Assembly: GCA_023375785.1 (NCBI GenBank)
Contig: SZWC01000042.1
Span: forward strand, 149,649-196,689
Origin: Penium margaritaceum
Lineage: Eukaryota; Streptophyta; Zygnematophyceae; Desmidiales; Peniaceae
Direction of reading: 5' to 3'
Length of the DNA: 47,041 nucleotides
The notes beneath the pieces were generated by a model, which did not search any database, was not told where the DNA came from, and worked only from the letters and a program-made list of their open reading frames with translations. Positions 1 to 13,948 of the stretch are shown here, piece by piece. A program made the translations under genes and the position numbers. Position 1 is the first letter of the stretch, and every line of letters starts with the position of its first letter.

Positions 1-2333
1 CGTGTAAGTGCGTGTAAGTTCGTGTAAGTGAGTGTAAGTACATACAAGTGTGTGTAAGTGCGTGTAAGTGCGTGTAAGTGCGTGTAAGTATGTACAATTG
101 CGTGTAAGTGCGTATAAGCACGTGTAAGTATATGTAAGTGCGTGTAAGTGTGTGTATGTACGCGTAAGTACGTGTACGTGCGTGTAAGTGTGTGTAGGTG
201 CGTGTATGTACATTCAAGTGCGTGTGAGTGCGTATTAGTGCGTGTTAGTGCGTGTAAGTACGTGTCAGTACATGTAAGTGTGTGTAAGTTTGTGTAAGTG
301 CGTGTAAGTACGTGTAAGTGCGTGTAAATGCGTATAAGTGCGTGTAAGTGCGTGCAAGTACGTGTAAGTGCGCATAAGTGCATATAAGTGTGTGTAAGTG
401 TGTGTAAGTGTATGTACGTGTGTGTAAGTGTGTGTAATCGTATGTGTAAGGGCGTGTAAGTGCATGTAAGTTTGCATACATGCGTGTAAGCGCGTGTACG
501 TTTGTGTAAGTATGTGTAAGTACGTGTACATACGTGTAAGTGTGTGTAAGTCATGTAAGTATGTGTAAGTGTGTGTTAGTGTGTGTAAGTATGTGTATGT
601 ATGCATAAGTGTGTGTAAGTATGTGTAAGTGCGTGTAAGTGTGTATAAGTGCGTGAAAGTGCGTGTATGTGCGTGTAAGTACGTGTAAGTGCATATCAGT
701 ACACGTAAGTACGTATAAGTGCGTTTAAGTGCGTGTAAGTGTGTGCAAGTGCGTGTAAGTGCGTGTAAGTGTGTGTAAGTACGTGTAAGTACTTGTAAGT
801 GCGTGTAAGTGTGTGTGAGTACATGTAAGTGCGTGTAATTATGTGTAAGTGCGTGTAAGTGTGTGTAAGTACGTGGTTGTGTGTGGAAGTGTGTGTAAGT
901 GTGTGTTAGTGCGTATAAGCACATGAAAGTACGTGTAAGTGCGTGTAAGTACGTGTAAGTGCGTATAAAATTGTGTAAGTGTGTCTAAGTACGTGTAAGT
1001 GTGTGTTTGTGCGTGTAAGTGCATGCAAGTGCGTACAAGTGTGTGTAAGTGCATGTAAGTGTGTGTAAGTGTGTGTAAGTGTGCGTAAGTGCATTTAAGT
1101 GTGTACAAGTACGTGGAAGTGTGTGTAAGTACGTATATGTTTGTGTAAGTGTGTGTAAGTGTGTGTAAGTGCATGTAAGTGTGTGTAAGTGCAGTTTAGG
1201 TTCGTGTCAGTGTGTGTAAGTACGTGTAAGTACGTGTAAGTTAGTGTAAATGTGTGTAAGTATGTGTAAGTGCGTGTTAGTATGTGTAAGCGTGTATAAG
1301 TGCGTATAAGTGTGTGTAAGTGCACGTAAATACGTGCAAGTTCGTGTAAGTGTGTGTAAGTTTGTGTAAGTGCGTGTAAGTGTGTGAAAGTGTGTGTAAG
1401 TGCTTGTAACTGCGAGTAAGAACGTGTAAGTTTGTGTAAGTGTGTGTAAGTGCGAGAAAGGACGTAAAAATGCGTATAAGTGAGTGTAAGTGCATGTACG
1501 TGCATGTACATGTGTGTAAGTACGTGTAAGTTGGTCTAACTGCGTGTAAGTTTGTGTAAGTTTACGTAAGTGCGTGTAAGTGCGTTTAACTGCGTGTAAG
1601 TGTGTGTAAATGCGTGTAAGTGCGTGTAAGTGCATGTAAGTAAGTGTTAGTTTGTGTAAGTGCGTGTAAGCGTGTGTAAGTACGTGTAAGTGCGTGTAAG
1701 TGCGTGTAAGTACATGTAAGTCCGTATAAGTGCGTGTAATTTCGTGTAAGTGCGTGTAAGTATGTATAAGTGCATGTAAGTGCGTGTAAGTGCATGTTAG
1801 TGTGTGCAAGTGTGTGTAAGTACGTGTAAGCATGTGTAAGTGCGTGTAAGTGTGTGTAAGTGCATGTAAGTGCGTGTAAGTACGTGTGAGTGTGTGTAAA
1901 TTCGTGTAAGTACGTGTAAGTACGTGTAAGTACGTGTGAGTGTGTGTGAGTGCGTGTGAGTGCATGCTAGTGCGTGTAAGTACGTGTCAGTACGTGTAAG
2001 TGCGTGTAAGTTCATGTAAGTGCATGTAAGTGCGTTTAAGTGCGTGTAAGTGCGGGTAAGTGCATGTAAGTGCGTGTAAGTATGTGTAAGTTCGTGTAAG
2101 TGTTTGTAAGTGCGTGTAAAAGCATATAAGTGTGTGTAAGTGCGTATAAGTGCGTATACGTGTGTATAAGTGTGTATAAGTGCGTGTAAGTGTGTGCAAG
2201 TGTGTGTAAGTGTGTGTACGTGTGTATAAGTGTGTGTAAGTGTGTGTAAGTGCATGTAAGTTTGTATAAGTACGTGTAAGTGCGTGTAAGTGCGTGCAAG
2301 GGCGTATAAGTGTGTGTAAGTGCATGTAAGTTT
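1..2333 (+). repeat. Higher-order repeat copy a (partial)
   Basis: Landmark A (gcataca, breaking the unit) is at 474. Landmark B (a 9-bp unit reading gtaagtcatgtaag) is at 551. Landmark C (gcagtttaggttcg, an 11-bp unit) is at 1191. The A-B spacing is 77 bp and the A-C spacing 717 bp. Landmarks D and E seen in longer copies are absent, so the copy is truncated before the next A at 2334. Confidence 0.75.
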
Positions 2334-5300
2334 GCATACATGCATGCAAGTGCGTGTACGTTCGTGTAAGTGTGTGTAAGTGCGTGTGAGTACGTGTAAG
2401 TGCGTGTAAGTCGTGTAAGTACGTGTAAGTGCGTGTTAGTGTGTGTAAGTACGTGTATGTATGTGTAAGTGCGTGTAAGTGTGTGTAAGTGCGTGTAAGT
2501 GTGTATAAGTACGTGTATGTGCGTGTAAGTACGTGTAAGTGTATGTGAGTACGCGTAAGTACGTATAAGTGCGTTTATGTGCGTGTAAGTGTGTGCAAGT
2601 ACGTATAAGTGTGTGTAAGTACCTGTAAGTACTTGTAAGTGCGTGTAAGTGTGTATGAGTCCGTGTAAGTGCGTGTAAATGTGTGTAAGTATGTGTAAGT
2701 GCGTGCAAGTGCGTGCAAGTACGTGTAAGTGCATGTAAGTGCGTGTAAGTATGTGTAACTATGCGTAAGTACATGTAAGTGTGTGTAAGTGCGTGTAAGT
2801 GCGTGTAAGTACATGTATGTTTGTGTAAGTATGGGTAAGTGCGTGTAAGTACGTGTTAGTGTGTGTAAGTGCGTTTTAGGTTTGTGTAAGTGTGTGTAAG
2901 TACGTGGAAGTACGTGTAAGTTTGTGTAAATATATGTAAGTATGTGTAAGTGCGTGTTAGTATGTGTAAGTGTGTGTAAGTGCGTGTAAGTGTATGTAAG
3001 TGTATGTTAATGCGTGTAAGTTCGTATAAGTGCGTGTAAGTTCGTGTAAGTGTGAGTAAGTGTGTGTAAGTGTGTGTACGTGCGTGTAAGTGTGAGTAAG
3101 TGTGTGTAAGTGCTTGTAAGTGCGTGTGAGTGGGTGTTAGTGTATGTAAGTGCGTGTAAGTACGTGTAAGTCCGTGTAAGTGTGTCTAAGTGCAAGTATG
3201 TATAAATGCGTGTAAGTGCGTGTAAGTGCGTGTAAGTGCATGTACATGTGTGCAAGTACATGTAAGTTGTTCTAGCTGCGTGTAAGTTTGTGTAAGTTTA
3301 CGTAAGTGCGTGTAAGTGCGTGTAACTGTGTGTAAGTGCGTGTAAATACGTGTAAGTGCGTGTAATTGCATGTAATTATGTGTTAGTACGTGTTAGTGCG
3401 TGTAAGCGTGTGTAAGTACGTGTAAGTGCGTGTAAGTGCGTGTAAGTACGTGTAAGTACGTATAAGTGCGTGTAAGTTTGTGTAAGTGCATGTAAGTGCA
3501 TATAAGTGCATGTAAGTGCGTGTAAGTGCATGTTATTGTGTGTAAGTGCGTGTAAGTACGTGTAAGTGCGTGTAAGTGCGTATAATGTGTGTAAGGGTAT
3601 GTAAGTACGTGTAAGTTTGTGTAAGTATGTGTAAGTGCATGTAATTGTGTGTAAGTACGTGTATGTACGTGTAAATACGTGCAAGTGCAAGTAAGTATGT
3701 GTAAGTACGTGTAAGTGCATGTAAGCACATGTAAGTGCGTGTAAGTCCGTGTAAGTGCATGTAAGTTTGTGTAAGTGCGTGTAAGTGCGTTTGTGTAAGT
3801 GTGTGTAAGTGCGTGTTAGTGCGTGTAAGTGTGTATAAGTGTGTGTAAGTGCGTCTAAGTGCGTGTAAGTGCGTGTAAGTACGTGTAAGTGCGTGCAAGT
3901 GCATATATGTGCGTGTAAGTGCATATAAGTGCATGTAAGTGCGTGTAAGTGTGTGTAGGTATGTGTTAGTGTGTGTTAGTATGTCTAAGTGTCTGTAACA
4001 GTATGTAAGTGCATGTAAGTGCGTATAAGTGTGTGTAAGTGCGTGTAAGTACGTGTAAGTGCGTGTAAGGGTGTGTAAGTGTGTGTAAGTATGTGTAAGT
4101 GTGTGTAACTGCGTGTAAATGTGTGTAAGTATGTGCAAGTGCGTGTAAGTGCATGTAAGTGTGTGTAAGTACGTATAAGTGTACGTAAGTGCGTGTAAGT
4201 GTGTGTAAGTGCGTGTAAGTGCGTGTAAGTGCATGTAAATATGTGTAAGTTTATGTAAGTGTGTGTAAGTGTGTGTAAGTACGTGTAAGTGCCTATGAGT
4301 GCGGGTTAAGTTCGTGTAAGTACGTGTAAGTGCGTGTATGTGCATGTAAGTTTGTGTAAGTGCGTGTAAATATGTATAAGTGCGTGTTAGTGAGTGTAAG
4401 TACGTGTAAATGCGTGTAAGTGCGTGTAAGTACATGTAAGTGCGTATAAGTTTGTGTAAGTGCGTGTAAGTGTGTGTAAGTGTGTGTATGTGCGTGTAAG
4501 TGCGTGAAAGTTCCTGTAAGTGCGTGTTAGTACATGTACGTCTACGTAATTGTGTTTAAGTGCGTGTTAGTGTGTGCAAGGATGTGTAAGTGCGTGTAAG
4601 TGTGTGTAAGTTTGTGTAATGGCATGTAAGTACGTGTAAGTTTGTGTAAGTACGTGTAAGTACATGTAAGTGGATGTAAGTACGTGTATGTACGTGTAAG
4701 TACGTGTAAGTGCAAGTAAGTGTGTGTAAGTACATGTAATTGCATGTAAGCACGTGTAAGTACGTGTAAGTGCGTGTAAGTGCGTGTAAGTTCGTGTAAG
4801 TGCATGTCAGTGCATGTAAGTGCGTCCATGAATGTACATATAACTGCGTGTAAGTGCATGTAAGTGCGTGTAAATGCATGTAAGTGCGTGTAAGTGTGTG
4901 TATGTGCGTGTAAGTGCATTTATGTGTGTGTAAGTGTGTGTAAGTGCATGTTAGTGTGTGGAAGTGCGTGAAGTTTTGTGTAAGTGCGTGTGAGTGCATG
5001 TAAGTGGATGTGAGTGCGTGTAAGTGTGTGTAAGTATGTGTAAGTACGTGTAAGTGCGTGTCAATACATGAAAGTACGTGTAAGTGTGTGTACGTTTGTA
5101 TGAGTACGTGTAAGTGCATGTAAGTGTGTGTCTGTGCGTGTAAGTACGTGTAAGTGCGTGTAAGTGTGTGTGAGTGCGTGTAAGTGTGTGTAAGTGCATG
5201 TTAGTGCGTGTAAGTGCGTGTAAGTATGTATAAGTGCATGTAAGTCTGTGTACGTTCGTGTAAGTGTGTGTAAGTGTGTCTACGTGTGTTTAAGTGCATG

Positions 5301-5971
5301 TTAGTGCGTGTAAGTGTGTGTAAAGTGCGTGTAAGTGCGGTTTATGTGTGTGTAATTTCGTGTAAGTCCGTGCAAGTGCATGTAAGTGCATGGAAGTGCA
5401 CATAAGTGCGTGTGTAATTACGTGTAGTTGCATGTAAGTGCGTGTTGGTGCGTGTCAGTTCGTGTAAGTGCGTGTAAGTGCGTTTAAGTTCGTGTAAGTG
5501 CGTGTAAGTACATACAAGTGTGTGTAAGTGCGCGTAAGTGCGTGGAAGTATGTAGAATTGCGTGTAAGTGCGTGTAAACACGTGTAAGTATATGTAAGTG
5601 CGTGTAAGTGCGTGTATGTGCGTGTAAGTACGTGTACGTGCGTGTAAGTGTGTATAAGTGCGTGTATGTACATTTAAGTGCGTGTGAGTGCGTGTTAGTG
5701 CGTGTTAGTGCGTGTAAGTACGTGTCAGTACATGTAAGTGTGTGTAAGTTTGTGTAAGTGTGTGTAAGTACATGTAAGTGCGTGTAAGTGCGTGTAAATA
5801 CGTGTAAGTGCGCATAAGTGCATATAAGTGTGTGGAAGTGTGTGTAAGTATGTGTAAGTGTGTGTAAGTGTGTGTAAGTGTATGTACGTGTGTGTAAGTG
5901 CGTGTAAGTATGTATAAGTGCGTATAAGTGTGTATTAGTATGTGTAAGTGCGTGTAAGTGCATGGAAGTTT
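2334..5971 (+). repeat. Higher-order repeat copy b (about 3.6 kb)
   Basis: The landmarks are A at 2334, B at 2411, C at 2871 (gcgttttaggtttg), D at 4301 (gcgggttaagttcg) and E at 5337 (gcggtttatgtgtg). A-B is 77 bp and A-C 537 bp. This is the most complete copy with all five landmarks in order. Its A-C spacing matches copy f at 27078 and differs from its neighbours. Confidence 0.8.
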
Positions 5972-8900
5972 GCATACATGCGTGTAAGTGCGTGTACGTT
6001 TGTGTAAGTGTGTGTAAGTGCGTGTACGTACGTGTAAGTGTGTGTAAGTCATGTAAGTATGTGTAAGTGTGTGTTAGTGTGTGTAAGTACGTGTATGTAT
6101 GTGTAAGTGCGTGTAAGTATGTGTAAGTGCGTGTAAGTGTGTATAAGTGCGTGAAAGTGCGTGTATGTGCGTGTAAGTACGTGTAAGTGCATGTCAGTAC
6201 GCGTAAGTACGTATAAGTGCGTTTCAGTGCATGTAAGTGTGTGCAAGTGCGTGTAAGTGTGTGTAAGTGCGTGTAAGTATGTGTAAGTACTTGTAAGTGC
6301 GTGTAAGTGTGTGTGAGTACGTGTAAGTGCGTGTAATTCTGTGTAAGTGCGTGTACGTGTGTGTAAGTACGTGGATGTGTGTGGAAGTGTGTGTAAGTGT
6401 GTGTTAGTGCGTATAAGCACATGTAAGTACGTGTAAGTGCGTGTAAGTACGTGTAAGTGCGTATAAAATTGTGTAAGTGTGTCTAAGTACGTGTAAGTGT
6501 GTGTATGTGCGTTTAAGTGCGTGCAAGTGCATACAAGTGTGTGTAAGTGCATGTAAGTGCGTGTAAGTGTTTGTAAGTGTGCGTAAGTGCATTTAAGTTT
6601 GTACAAGTGCGTGTAAGTGCGTGTAAGTACGTATATGTTCGTGTAAGTGTGTGTAAGTGTATGTAGGTGCGTGTAAGTGTGTGTAAGTGCAGTTTAGGTT
6701 CGCGTAAGTGTGTGTAAGTACGTGAAAGTACGTGTAAGTTAGTGTAAATGTGTGTAAGTATGTGTAAGTGCATGTTAGTATGTGTAAGTGTGTATAAGTG
6801 CGTATAAGTGTGTGTAAGTGCGTGTAAATGCGTGCAAGTTTGTGTAAGTGTGTGTAAGTTAGTGGAAGTGCGTGTAAGTGTGTGTAAGTGCGTGTAAGTG
6901 CTTGTAACTGCGTGTAAGTACGTGTAAGTTTGTGTAAGTGTGTGTAAGTGCGAGTAAGTGCATATAAATGCGTATAAGTGAGTGTAAGTGCATGTACGTG
7001 CATGTATATGTGTGTAAGTACGTGTAAGTTTATCTAACTGCGTGTAAGTTGGTGTAAGTTTACGCAAGTGCGTGTAAGTGCGTTTAACTGCGTGTAAGTA
7101 CGTGTAAATGCGTGTAAGTGCGTGTAAGTGCATGTAAGTAAGTGTTAGTACATGTCAGAGCGTGTAAGCATGTGTAAGTACGTGTAAGTGTGTGTAAGTA
7201 CGTTTAAGTACGTGTAAGTCCGTATAAGTGCGTGTAATTTCGTGTAAGTGCGTGTACGTGTGTATAAGTGCATGTAAGTGCGTGTAAGTGCATGTTAGTG
7301 TGTGCAAGTGCGTGTAAGTACGTGTAAGTGCGTGTGAGTGCGTGTAAGTGCGTGTAAGTGCGTGTAGGTGTGTGTAAGTACGTGTAAGTCTGTTTAAGTA
7401 CATGTAAGTGCATGTAATTGTGTGTAAGTACGTGTATGTACGTGTAAATACGTGCATGTGCAAGTAAGTACGTGTAAGTACGTGTAAGTGCATGTAAGCA
7501 CATGTATGTGCGTGTAAGTGCGTGTAAGTGTATGTAAGTTCGTGTAAGTGCGTGTAAGTGCGTGTAAGTGCGTTTTTGTAAGTGCGTGTAAGTGCATGTT
7601 AGTGCGTGTAAGTGTGTGTAAGTGTGTGTAAGTGCGTGTAAGTGCGTATAAGTGCGTGTAAGTATGTGTATGTGCGTGTAAGTGCATATAAGTGTGTGTA
7701 AGTGCATATAAGTACGTGTAAGTGCGTGTAAGTGCGTGTAATTACGTGTTAGTGTGTGTTAGTGCGTGTAAGTATGTGTAACTATATGTAAGTGCATGTA
7801 AGTGCGTGTAAGTGCGTGTAAGTGTGTGTAGGTACGTGTAAGTATGTGTAAGTGTATGTAATTGCGTGTAAGTACGTGTATGTGCGTGTTAGTGCGTGTA
7901 AGTGTATGTAAGTGTGTGCCAGTGCGTGTAAGTGCGTGTAAGTGTGTGTTAGTACGTGTAAGTCTACATAAGTGCGTGTAAGTGTGTGTAAGTGTGGGTA
8001 AGTACGTTTACGTGTGTGTAAATATGTGTAAGTTTATGTAAGTGTAAGTAAGTGTGTCTAAGTACGTGTAAGTGTGTGTAAGTGCGGGTTATGTTTGTGT
8101 AAGTACGTGTAAGTGCGTGTATGTGTGTGTAAGTTCGTGTATGTGTGTGTAAATATGTATAAGTGCGTGTTAATGCGTGTAAGTACGTGTAAATGCGTGT
8201 AAGTGCGTGTAAGTGCATGTAAGTGCGTATAAGTTTGAGTATGTGCATGTAAGTGCGTGTAAGTGTGTGTAAGTGTGTGTAAGTGCGTGTAAGTACGTGA
8301 AAGTTTGTGTAAGTGTGTGTAAGTACGTGTCATTCTGCGTAAGTGTGTTTAAGTACGTGTTAGTGGCTGCAAGGACGTGTAAGTGCGTGCAAGTGTGTGT
8401 AAGTGCGTGTAAGTGCGTGTAATTACGTGTAAGTGTGTGTAAGTACGTGTAAGTGCATGTAAGTGTGTGTAAGTACGTGTATGTACGTATAAGTACGTGT
8501 GAGTGCAAGTAAGTGTGTGTAAGTACGTGTAAGTGCATGTAAGCACATGTAAGTGTGTGTAAGTGCGTGTAAGTGCGTGTAAGTTCGTGTAAGTGCATGT
8601 AAGTGCGTGTAAGTGCATGTAAGTGCGTGTAAGTGTGTGTAAGTGTGTGTAAGTGCATTCATGTATGTGTAAGTGTGTGTAAGTGCATGTAAGTGCGTGG
8701 AATTACGTGTAATTGTGTGTAGGTACATGTGAGTGCATGTAAGTGAGTGTGAGTGCGTTTAAGTGTGTGTAAGTTTGTGTAAGTACGTGTAAGTGCGTGT
8801 TAGTGCGTGAATGTGCGTGTAAGTGTGTGTAAGTTTGTATAAGTGCGTGTAAGTGCATGTAAGTTTGTATCCGTGTGTGTAAGTATGTGTAAGTGTGTGT

Positions 8901-9778
8901 AAGTGTGTGTGAGTACGTGTAAGTGTGTGTAAGTGCATGTAAGTATGTGTAAGTGCGTGTAAGTATGCATAAGTGCATGTAAGTGTGTGTACGTTTGTGC
9001 AAGTGCGTGTAAGTGTCTCTACGTGCGTGTAAGTGCGTGTTAGTGCGTGTAAGTGTGTGTAAAGTTCGTGTAAGTACGGTTTATGTGTGTGTAATTTCGT
9101 GTAAACTCGTGCAAGTGCATGTAAGTGCGTGGATGTGCACGTAAGTACATGTGTAAATGCATGTAAGTGCATGTAAGTGCGTGTTAGTGTGTGTTAGTGT
9201 GTGTAAGTACGTGTAAGTGCGTGTAAGTGTGTGTAAGTTTGTGTAAGTATGTGTAAGTACATACAAGTGTGTGTAAGTGCGTGTAAGTGCGTGTAAGTGT
9301 GTAGAATTACGTGTAAGTGCTTGTAAGCACGTGTAAGTGCGTGTAAGTGCGTGTAACTGCGTGTAAGTACATGTAAGTATGTGTAAGTGTGTGTAAGTGT
9401 GTAAGTACGTGCAAGTACGTGTAAGCGCTTGTGAGTGTGTGTGAGTGCGTGTTAGTACGTGTAAGTATGTGTCAGTACGTGTAAGTGCAAGTAAGTCCGT
9501 GTAAGTGCGTGTAATAGCGTGTAAGTGTGTGTAAGTGCGTGTAAGTGCGTGTAAGTACGTGTAAGTTTGTGGAAGTATGTGTAAGTGCGTGTTAGTGCAT
9601 GTAAGTACGTGTAAGTACGTATAAGTGCGTATAAGTGTGTGTAAGTGTGTGTAAGTACGTGAAAGTGTGTATAAGTGTGTGTAAGTGTGTGTACGTGTGT
9701 GTAAGTGCGCGTAAGTATGTGTAAGTACCTGTACGTGCGTGTAAGGGCGTACAAGTGTGTCTAAGTGCAGGTAAGTTC
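5972..9778 (+). repeat. Higher-order repeat copy c (about 3.8 kb)
   Basis: The landmarks are A at 5972, B at 6049, C at 6689, D at 8084 (gcgggttatgtttg) and E at 9076 (acggtttatgtgtg). A-B is 77 bp and A-C 717 bp, the same as copy a, which lies about 5.5 kb upstream and shares a long run of variant units with it. Confidence 0.8.
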
Positions 9779-11560
9779 GCATACATGCGTGTAAGTACGT
9801 GTACGTTCGTGTAAGTGTGTCCAAGTATGTGTACGTACGTGTAAGTGCGTGTAAGTCGTGTAAGTACGTGTAAGTGTGTGTTAGTGTGTATAAGTATGTG
9901 TAGGTATGTGTAAGTGCGTGTAAGTATGTGTAAGTGTGTGTAAGTGTGTATCAGTGTGTGTAAGTGCGCGTATGTGCATGTAAGCGTGTGTAAGTGTATG
10001 TGAGAACGCGTGAGTACGTATAAGTGCGTTTAAGTGCGTGTAAGTGTGTGCAAGTGTGTGTAAGTACGTGTAAGTGCGTGTAAGTGCGTGTAAGTACTTG
10101 TAAGTGCGTGTAAGTGTGTGTGAGTGCGTGTCAGTGCGTCTAATTATGTGTAAGTGTGTATAAGTGCGTGTTAGTACGTGGAAGTGCGTGGAAGTGTGTG
10201 TAAGTGTGTGTAAGTGCGTATAGGCACATGTAAGTACGAGTAAGTACGTGCAAGTACGTGTAAGTACGTGTAAGTGCGTGTAAGTACGTGTATGTGGGTG
10301 TAAGTGTGTGTAAGTGCGTGTAAGTGCGTATAAGTGCGTGCAAGTGCGTGTAAATACATGTAAGTGCGTGTAAGTGCGTGTATGTGTGTGTAAGTGCATA
10401 TAAGTGTGTGTATGTGCATGTAAGTGCGTGATAGTGTGTGTAAGAACGTGTATGTTCATGTAAGTGTGTGCAAGTGCGTGTAAGTGCATGTAAGTGTGTG
10501 TACATGCGGTTAAGGTTCGTGTAAGTGTGTGTAAGTACGTGTAAGTACGTGAAAGTTAGTGTAAATGTGTGTAAGTATGTGTAAGTGCTTGTTAGTATGT
10601 GTAAGTGTGTATAAGTGTGTGTAAGTGTGTGTAAGTACGTGTAAATACGTGTAAGTTTGTGTTAGTGCGTGTAAGCTTGTGTAAGTGCGTGTAAGTACGT
10701 GTAAGTGCGTGTACATGCGTGTAAGTGCATGTAAGTGCGTGTAAGTGCGTGTAAGAACTTGTAAGTGCGTGTAAGTGGGTGTTAGTGCATGTAAGTGCGT
10801 GTAAGTACGTGTAAGTTCATGTAAGTGTGTGCACGTGAGAGTAAGTGCGTATAAATGCGTGTAACTACGTGTAAGTGCGTAAAAGTGCATGTACGTGTGT
10901 GTAAGTACGTGTAAGTTGGTCTAACTGCGTGTAAGTGAGTGTAAGTGCGTGTTAGTGTGTTCAATTACGCGTAAGTACGCGTAAGTACGTGTAAGTGCGT
11001 GTAAGTGCGTGTAAGTGCATGGAAGTGCGTGTAAGTGTGTGTAAGTACGTGTAAGTTTGTGTAAGTACATGTAAGTGCGTGTAAGTGCGTGTAAGTTCTT
11101 GTATGTACGTGTTAGTACGTGTAAGTGCAAGTAAGTGCGTGTAAGTACGTGTAAGTGCATGTAAGTACATGTAAGTGCGTGTAAGTGCCTGTAAGTGCAT
11201 GTACGTTCGTGTTAGTGCGTGTAAGTATGTATAAGTGTGTGTAAGTGCGTGTAAGTGCGTGTAAGTGCGTGTAAGTGCATGTAAGTGCGTGCAAGTGTAT
11301 GTTAGTGCGTGTAAGTGTGTATAAGTGCGTGTAAGTGCGTGTAAGTACGTGTAAGTATGTGTTAGTGTATGTTAGTGCGTGTAAGTGTATGTAACTGCGT
11401 GTAAGTGCATGTAAGTGCGTGTAAGTACGTGTAAGTATGTGTAGGTATGTGTAAGTATGCGTAAGTGCATGTAAGTGCGTGTAAGTACGTGTATGTGCGT
11501 GTTAGTGCGTGTAAGTGTGTGTAAGTGTGTGCCAGTGCGTGTAAGTGCGTGCAGGTGTGT

Positions 11561-11840
11561 GTAAGTACGTGTAAGTCTACGGAAGTGCGTGTAGGTGTGT
11601 GTAAGTGTGGGTAAGTGCGTTTACGTGCGTGTAAATATGTGTAAGTTTATGTAAGTGTAAGTAAGTGTGTCTAAGTACGTGTAAGTGTGTGTAAGTGTGT
11701 GTAAGTACGTGTAAGTCTACGGAAGTGCGTGTAGGTGTGTGTAAGTGTGGGTAAGTGCGTTTACGTGCGTGTAAATATGTGTAAGTTTATGTAAGTGTAA
11801 GTAAGTGTGTCTAAGTACGTGTAAGTGTGTGTAAGTGCAG
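11561..11840 (+). repeat. Tandem duplication of 140 bp
   Basis: Two adjacent 140-bp segments (11561-11700 and 11701-11840) share the same order of variant units, including gtctacgg at 11575 and 11715. They agree except in the last unit. A third copy begins after the N at 12009. Confidence 0.85.
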
Positions 11841-12311
11841 GTTAAGTTCGTGTAAGTACATGTAAGTGTGTGTATGTGTGTGTAAGTTTGTGTAAGTGTG
11901 CGTACATATGTATAAGTGTGTGTTAATGCGTGTAAGTACATGTAAATGCGTGTAAGTGCGTGTAAGTGCATGTAAGTGCGTATAAGTTTGTGTATGTGCG
12001 TGTAAGTGNACGTGTAAGTCTACGGAAGTGCGTGTAGGTGTGTGTAAGTGTGGGTAAGTGCGTTTACGTGCGTGTAAATATGTGTAAGTTTATGTAAGTG
12101 TAAGTAAGTGTGTCTAAGTACGTGTAAGTGTGTGTAAGTGCAGGTTAAGTTCGTGTAAGTACATGTAAGTGTGTGTATGTGTGTGTAAGTTTGTGTAAGT
12201 GTGCGTACATATGTATAAGTGTGTGTTAATGCGTGTAAGTACATGTAAATGCGTGTAAGTGCGTGTAAGTGCATGTAAGTGCGTATAAGTTTGTGTATGT
12301 GCGTGTAAGTG
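11707..12311 (+). repeat. 302-bp direct duplication across an assembly gap
   Basis: Sequence 11707-12008 and 12010-12311 match over their whole length at an offset of 303 bp, with a single N between them at 12009. The most likely cause is two overlapping contig ends joined without merging; a real tandem duplication is possible. Confidence 0.85.
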
Positions 12312-13948
12312 CGTGTAAGTGTGTGTAAGTGTGTGTAAGTGCGTGTAATTGCGTGAAAGTTTGTGTAAGTGTGTGTGAGTATGTGTAATTCTGCGTAAGT
12401 GTATTTAAGTACGTGTTAGTGTCTGCAAGGACGTGAAAGTGTGTGCAAGTCTGTGTAAGTACGTGTAAGTGCATGTAAGTACGTGTTAGTTCGTGTAAGT
12501 ACGTGTAAGTGTATGTAAGTGCGTGTAAGTATGTGTATGTAAGTGTAAGTACGTGTGAGTGGAAGTAAGTGTGTGCAAGTACATGTAAGTGCATGTAAGT
12601 ACATGTAAGTGCGTGTAAGTGCGTGTAAGTGCATGTAAGTTCGTGTATGTGCGTGTAAGTGCGTGTAAGTGCGTCCGTGTAAGTACGTGTAACTGCGTGT
12701 AAGTGCATGTAAGTGCGTGTAAGTGCATGTAAGTGCGTGTAAGTGCGTGTAAGTGTGTGTAAGTGTGTGTAGGTACATTTATGTATGTGAATGTGTGTGT
12801 AAGTGCATGTAAGTGCGTGGAATTGCGTGTAATTGTGTGTAGGTGCGTGTGAGTGCATGTAAGTGGGTGTGAGTGCGTGTAAGTGTGTGTAAGTTTGTGT
12901 AAGTACGTGTAAGTGTGTGTCGGTGCGTGAAAGTGCGTGTAAGTGTGTGTAAGTTTGTATAAGTGTGTGTAAGTGCATGTAAGTGTGTGTCCGTGCGTGT
13001 AAGTACGTGAAAGTGCGTGTAAGTGTGTGTGAGTACGTGTAAGTGTATGTAAGTGCATGTAAGTGCGTGTGAGTGCGTCTAAGTATGCATAAGTGCATGT
13101 AAGTGCGTGTACGTTTGTGCAAGTGCGTGTAAGTGTGTCTACGTGCGTGTAAGTGCGTGTTAGTGCGTGTAAGTGTGTGTAAAGTTCGTGTAATTTCGTG
13201 TAAGTTCGTGCAAATGCATGCAAGTGCGTGGATGTGCACGTAAGTACATGTGTAAATGCATGTAAGTGCATGTAAGTGCGTGTTAGTGCGTGTCAGTGCG
13301 TGTAAGTGCGTGTAAGTGCGTGTAAGTGTGTGTAAGTTTGTGTAAGTGCGTGTAAGTACATACAAGTGTGTGTAAGTGCATGTAAGTGCGTGTAAGTACG
13401 TGTAAGTGCGTGTAAGTGTGTAGAATTACGTGTAAGTGCGTGTAAGCACGTGTAAGTACGTGTAAGTGTGTGTAACTGCGTGTAAGTGTGTGTAAGTATG
13501 TGTAAGTGTGTGTAAGTGTGTGTAAGTGTGTATAAGTACGTGTAAGAACGTGTGAGTGTGTGTGAGTGCGTGTTAGTACGTGTAAGTACGTGTCAGTACG
13601 TGTAAGTGCGCGTAGTCCGTGTAAGTGCGTGTAAGTGCGTGTAAGTGCGTGTAAGTGCGTGTAAGTGCGTGTAAGTGCGTGTAAGTACGTGTAAGTTTGT
13701 ATAAGTGTGTGTAAGTGCGTGTAAGTGCATGTAAGTGCGTGTAAGTACGTATAAGTGCGTATAAGTGTGTGTAAGTGTGTGTAAGTGTGTGTAAGTGTGT
13801 GTAAGTGTGTGTAGGTGTGTGTAAGTGTGTGTACGTGTGTGTAAGTGCGCGTAAGTACGTGTAAGTGCATGTAAGTGTGTATTATTACGTGTAAGTACGT
13901 GTAAGTGCGTGTAAGGGCGTATATGTGTGTCTAAGTGCATGTAAGTTC

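Larger units (their letters stand above)
9779..13948 (+). repeat. Higher-order repeat copy d (about 4.2 kb, with a gap duplication)
   Basis: The landmarks are A at 9779, B at 9856, C at 10506 (gcggttaaggttcg) and D at 11837 and again at 12140, doubled by the duplication across the N at 12009. The E position near 13190 has lost the gcggtttatg core. Without the 303-bp gap duplication the length is about 3.87 kb. Closest to copy e. Confidence 0.75.
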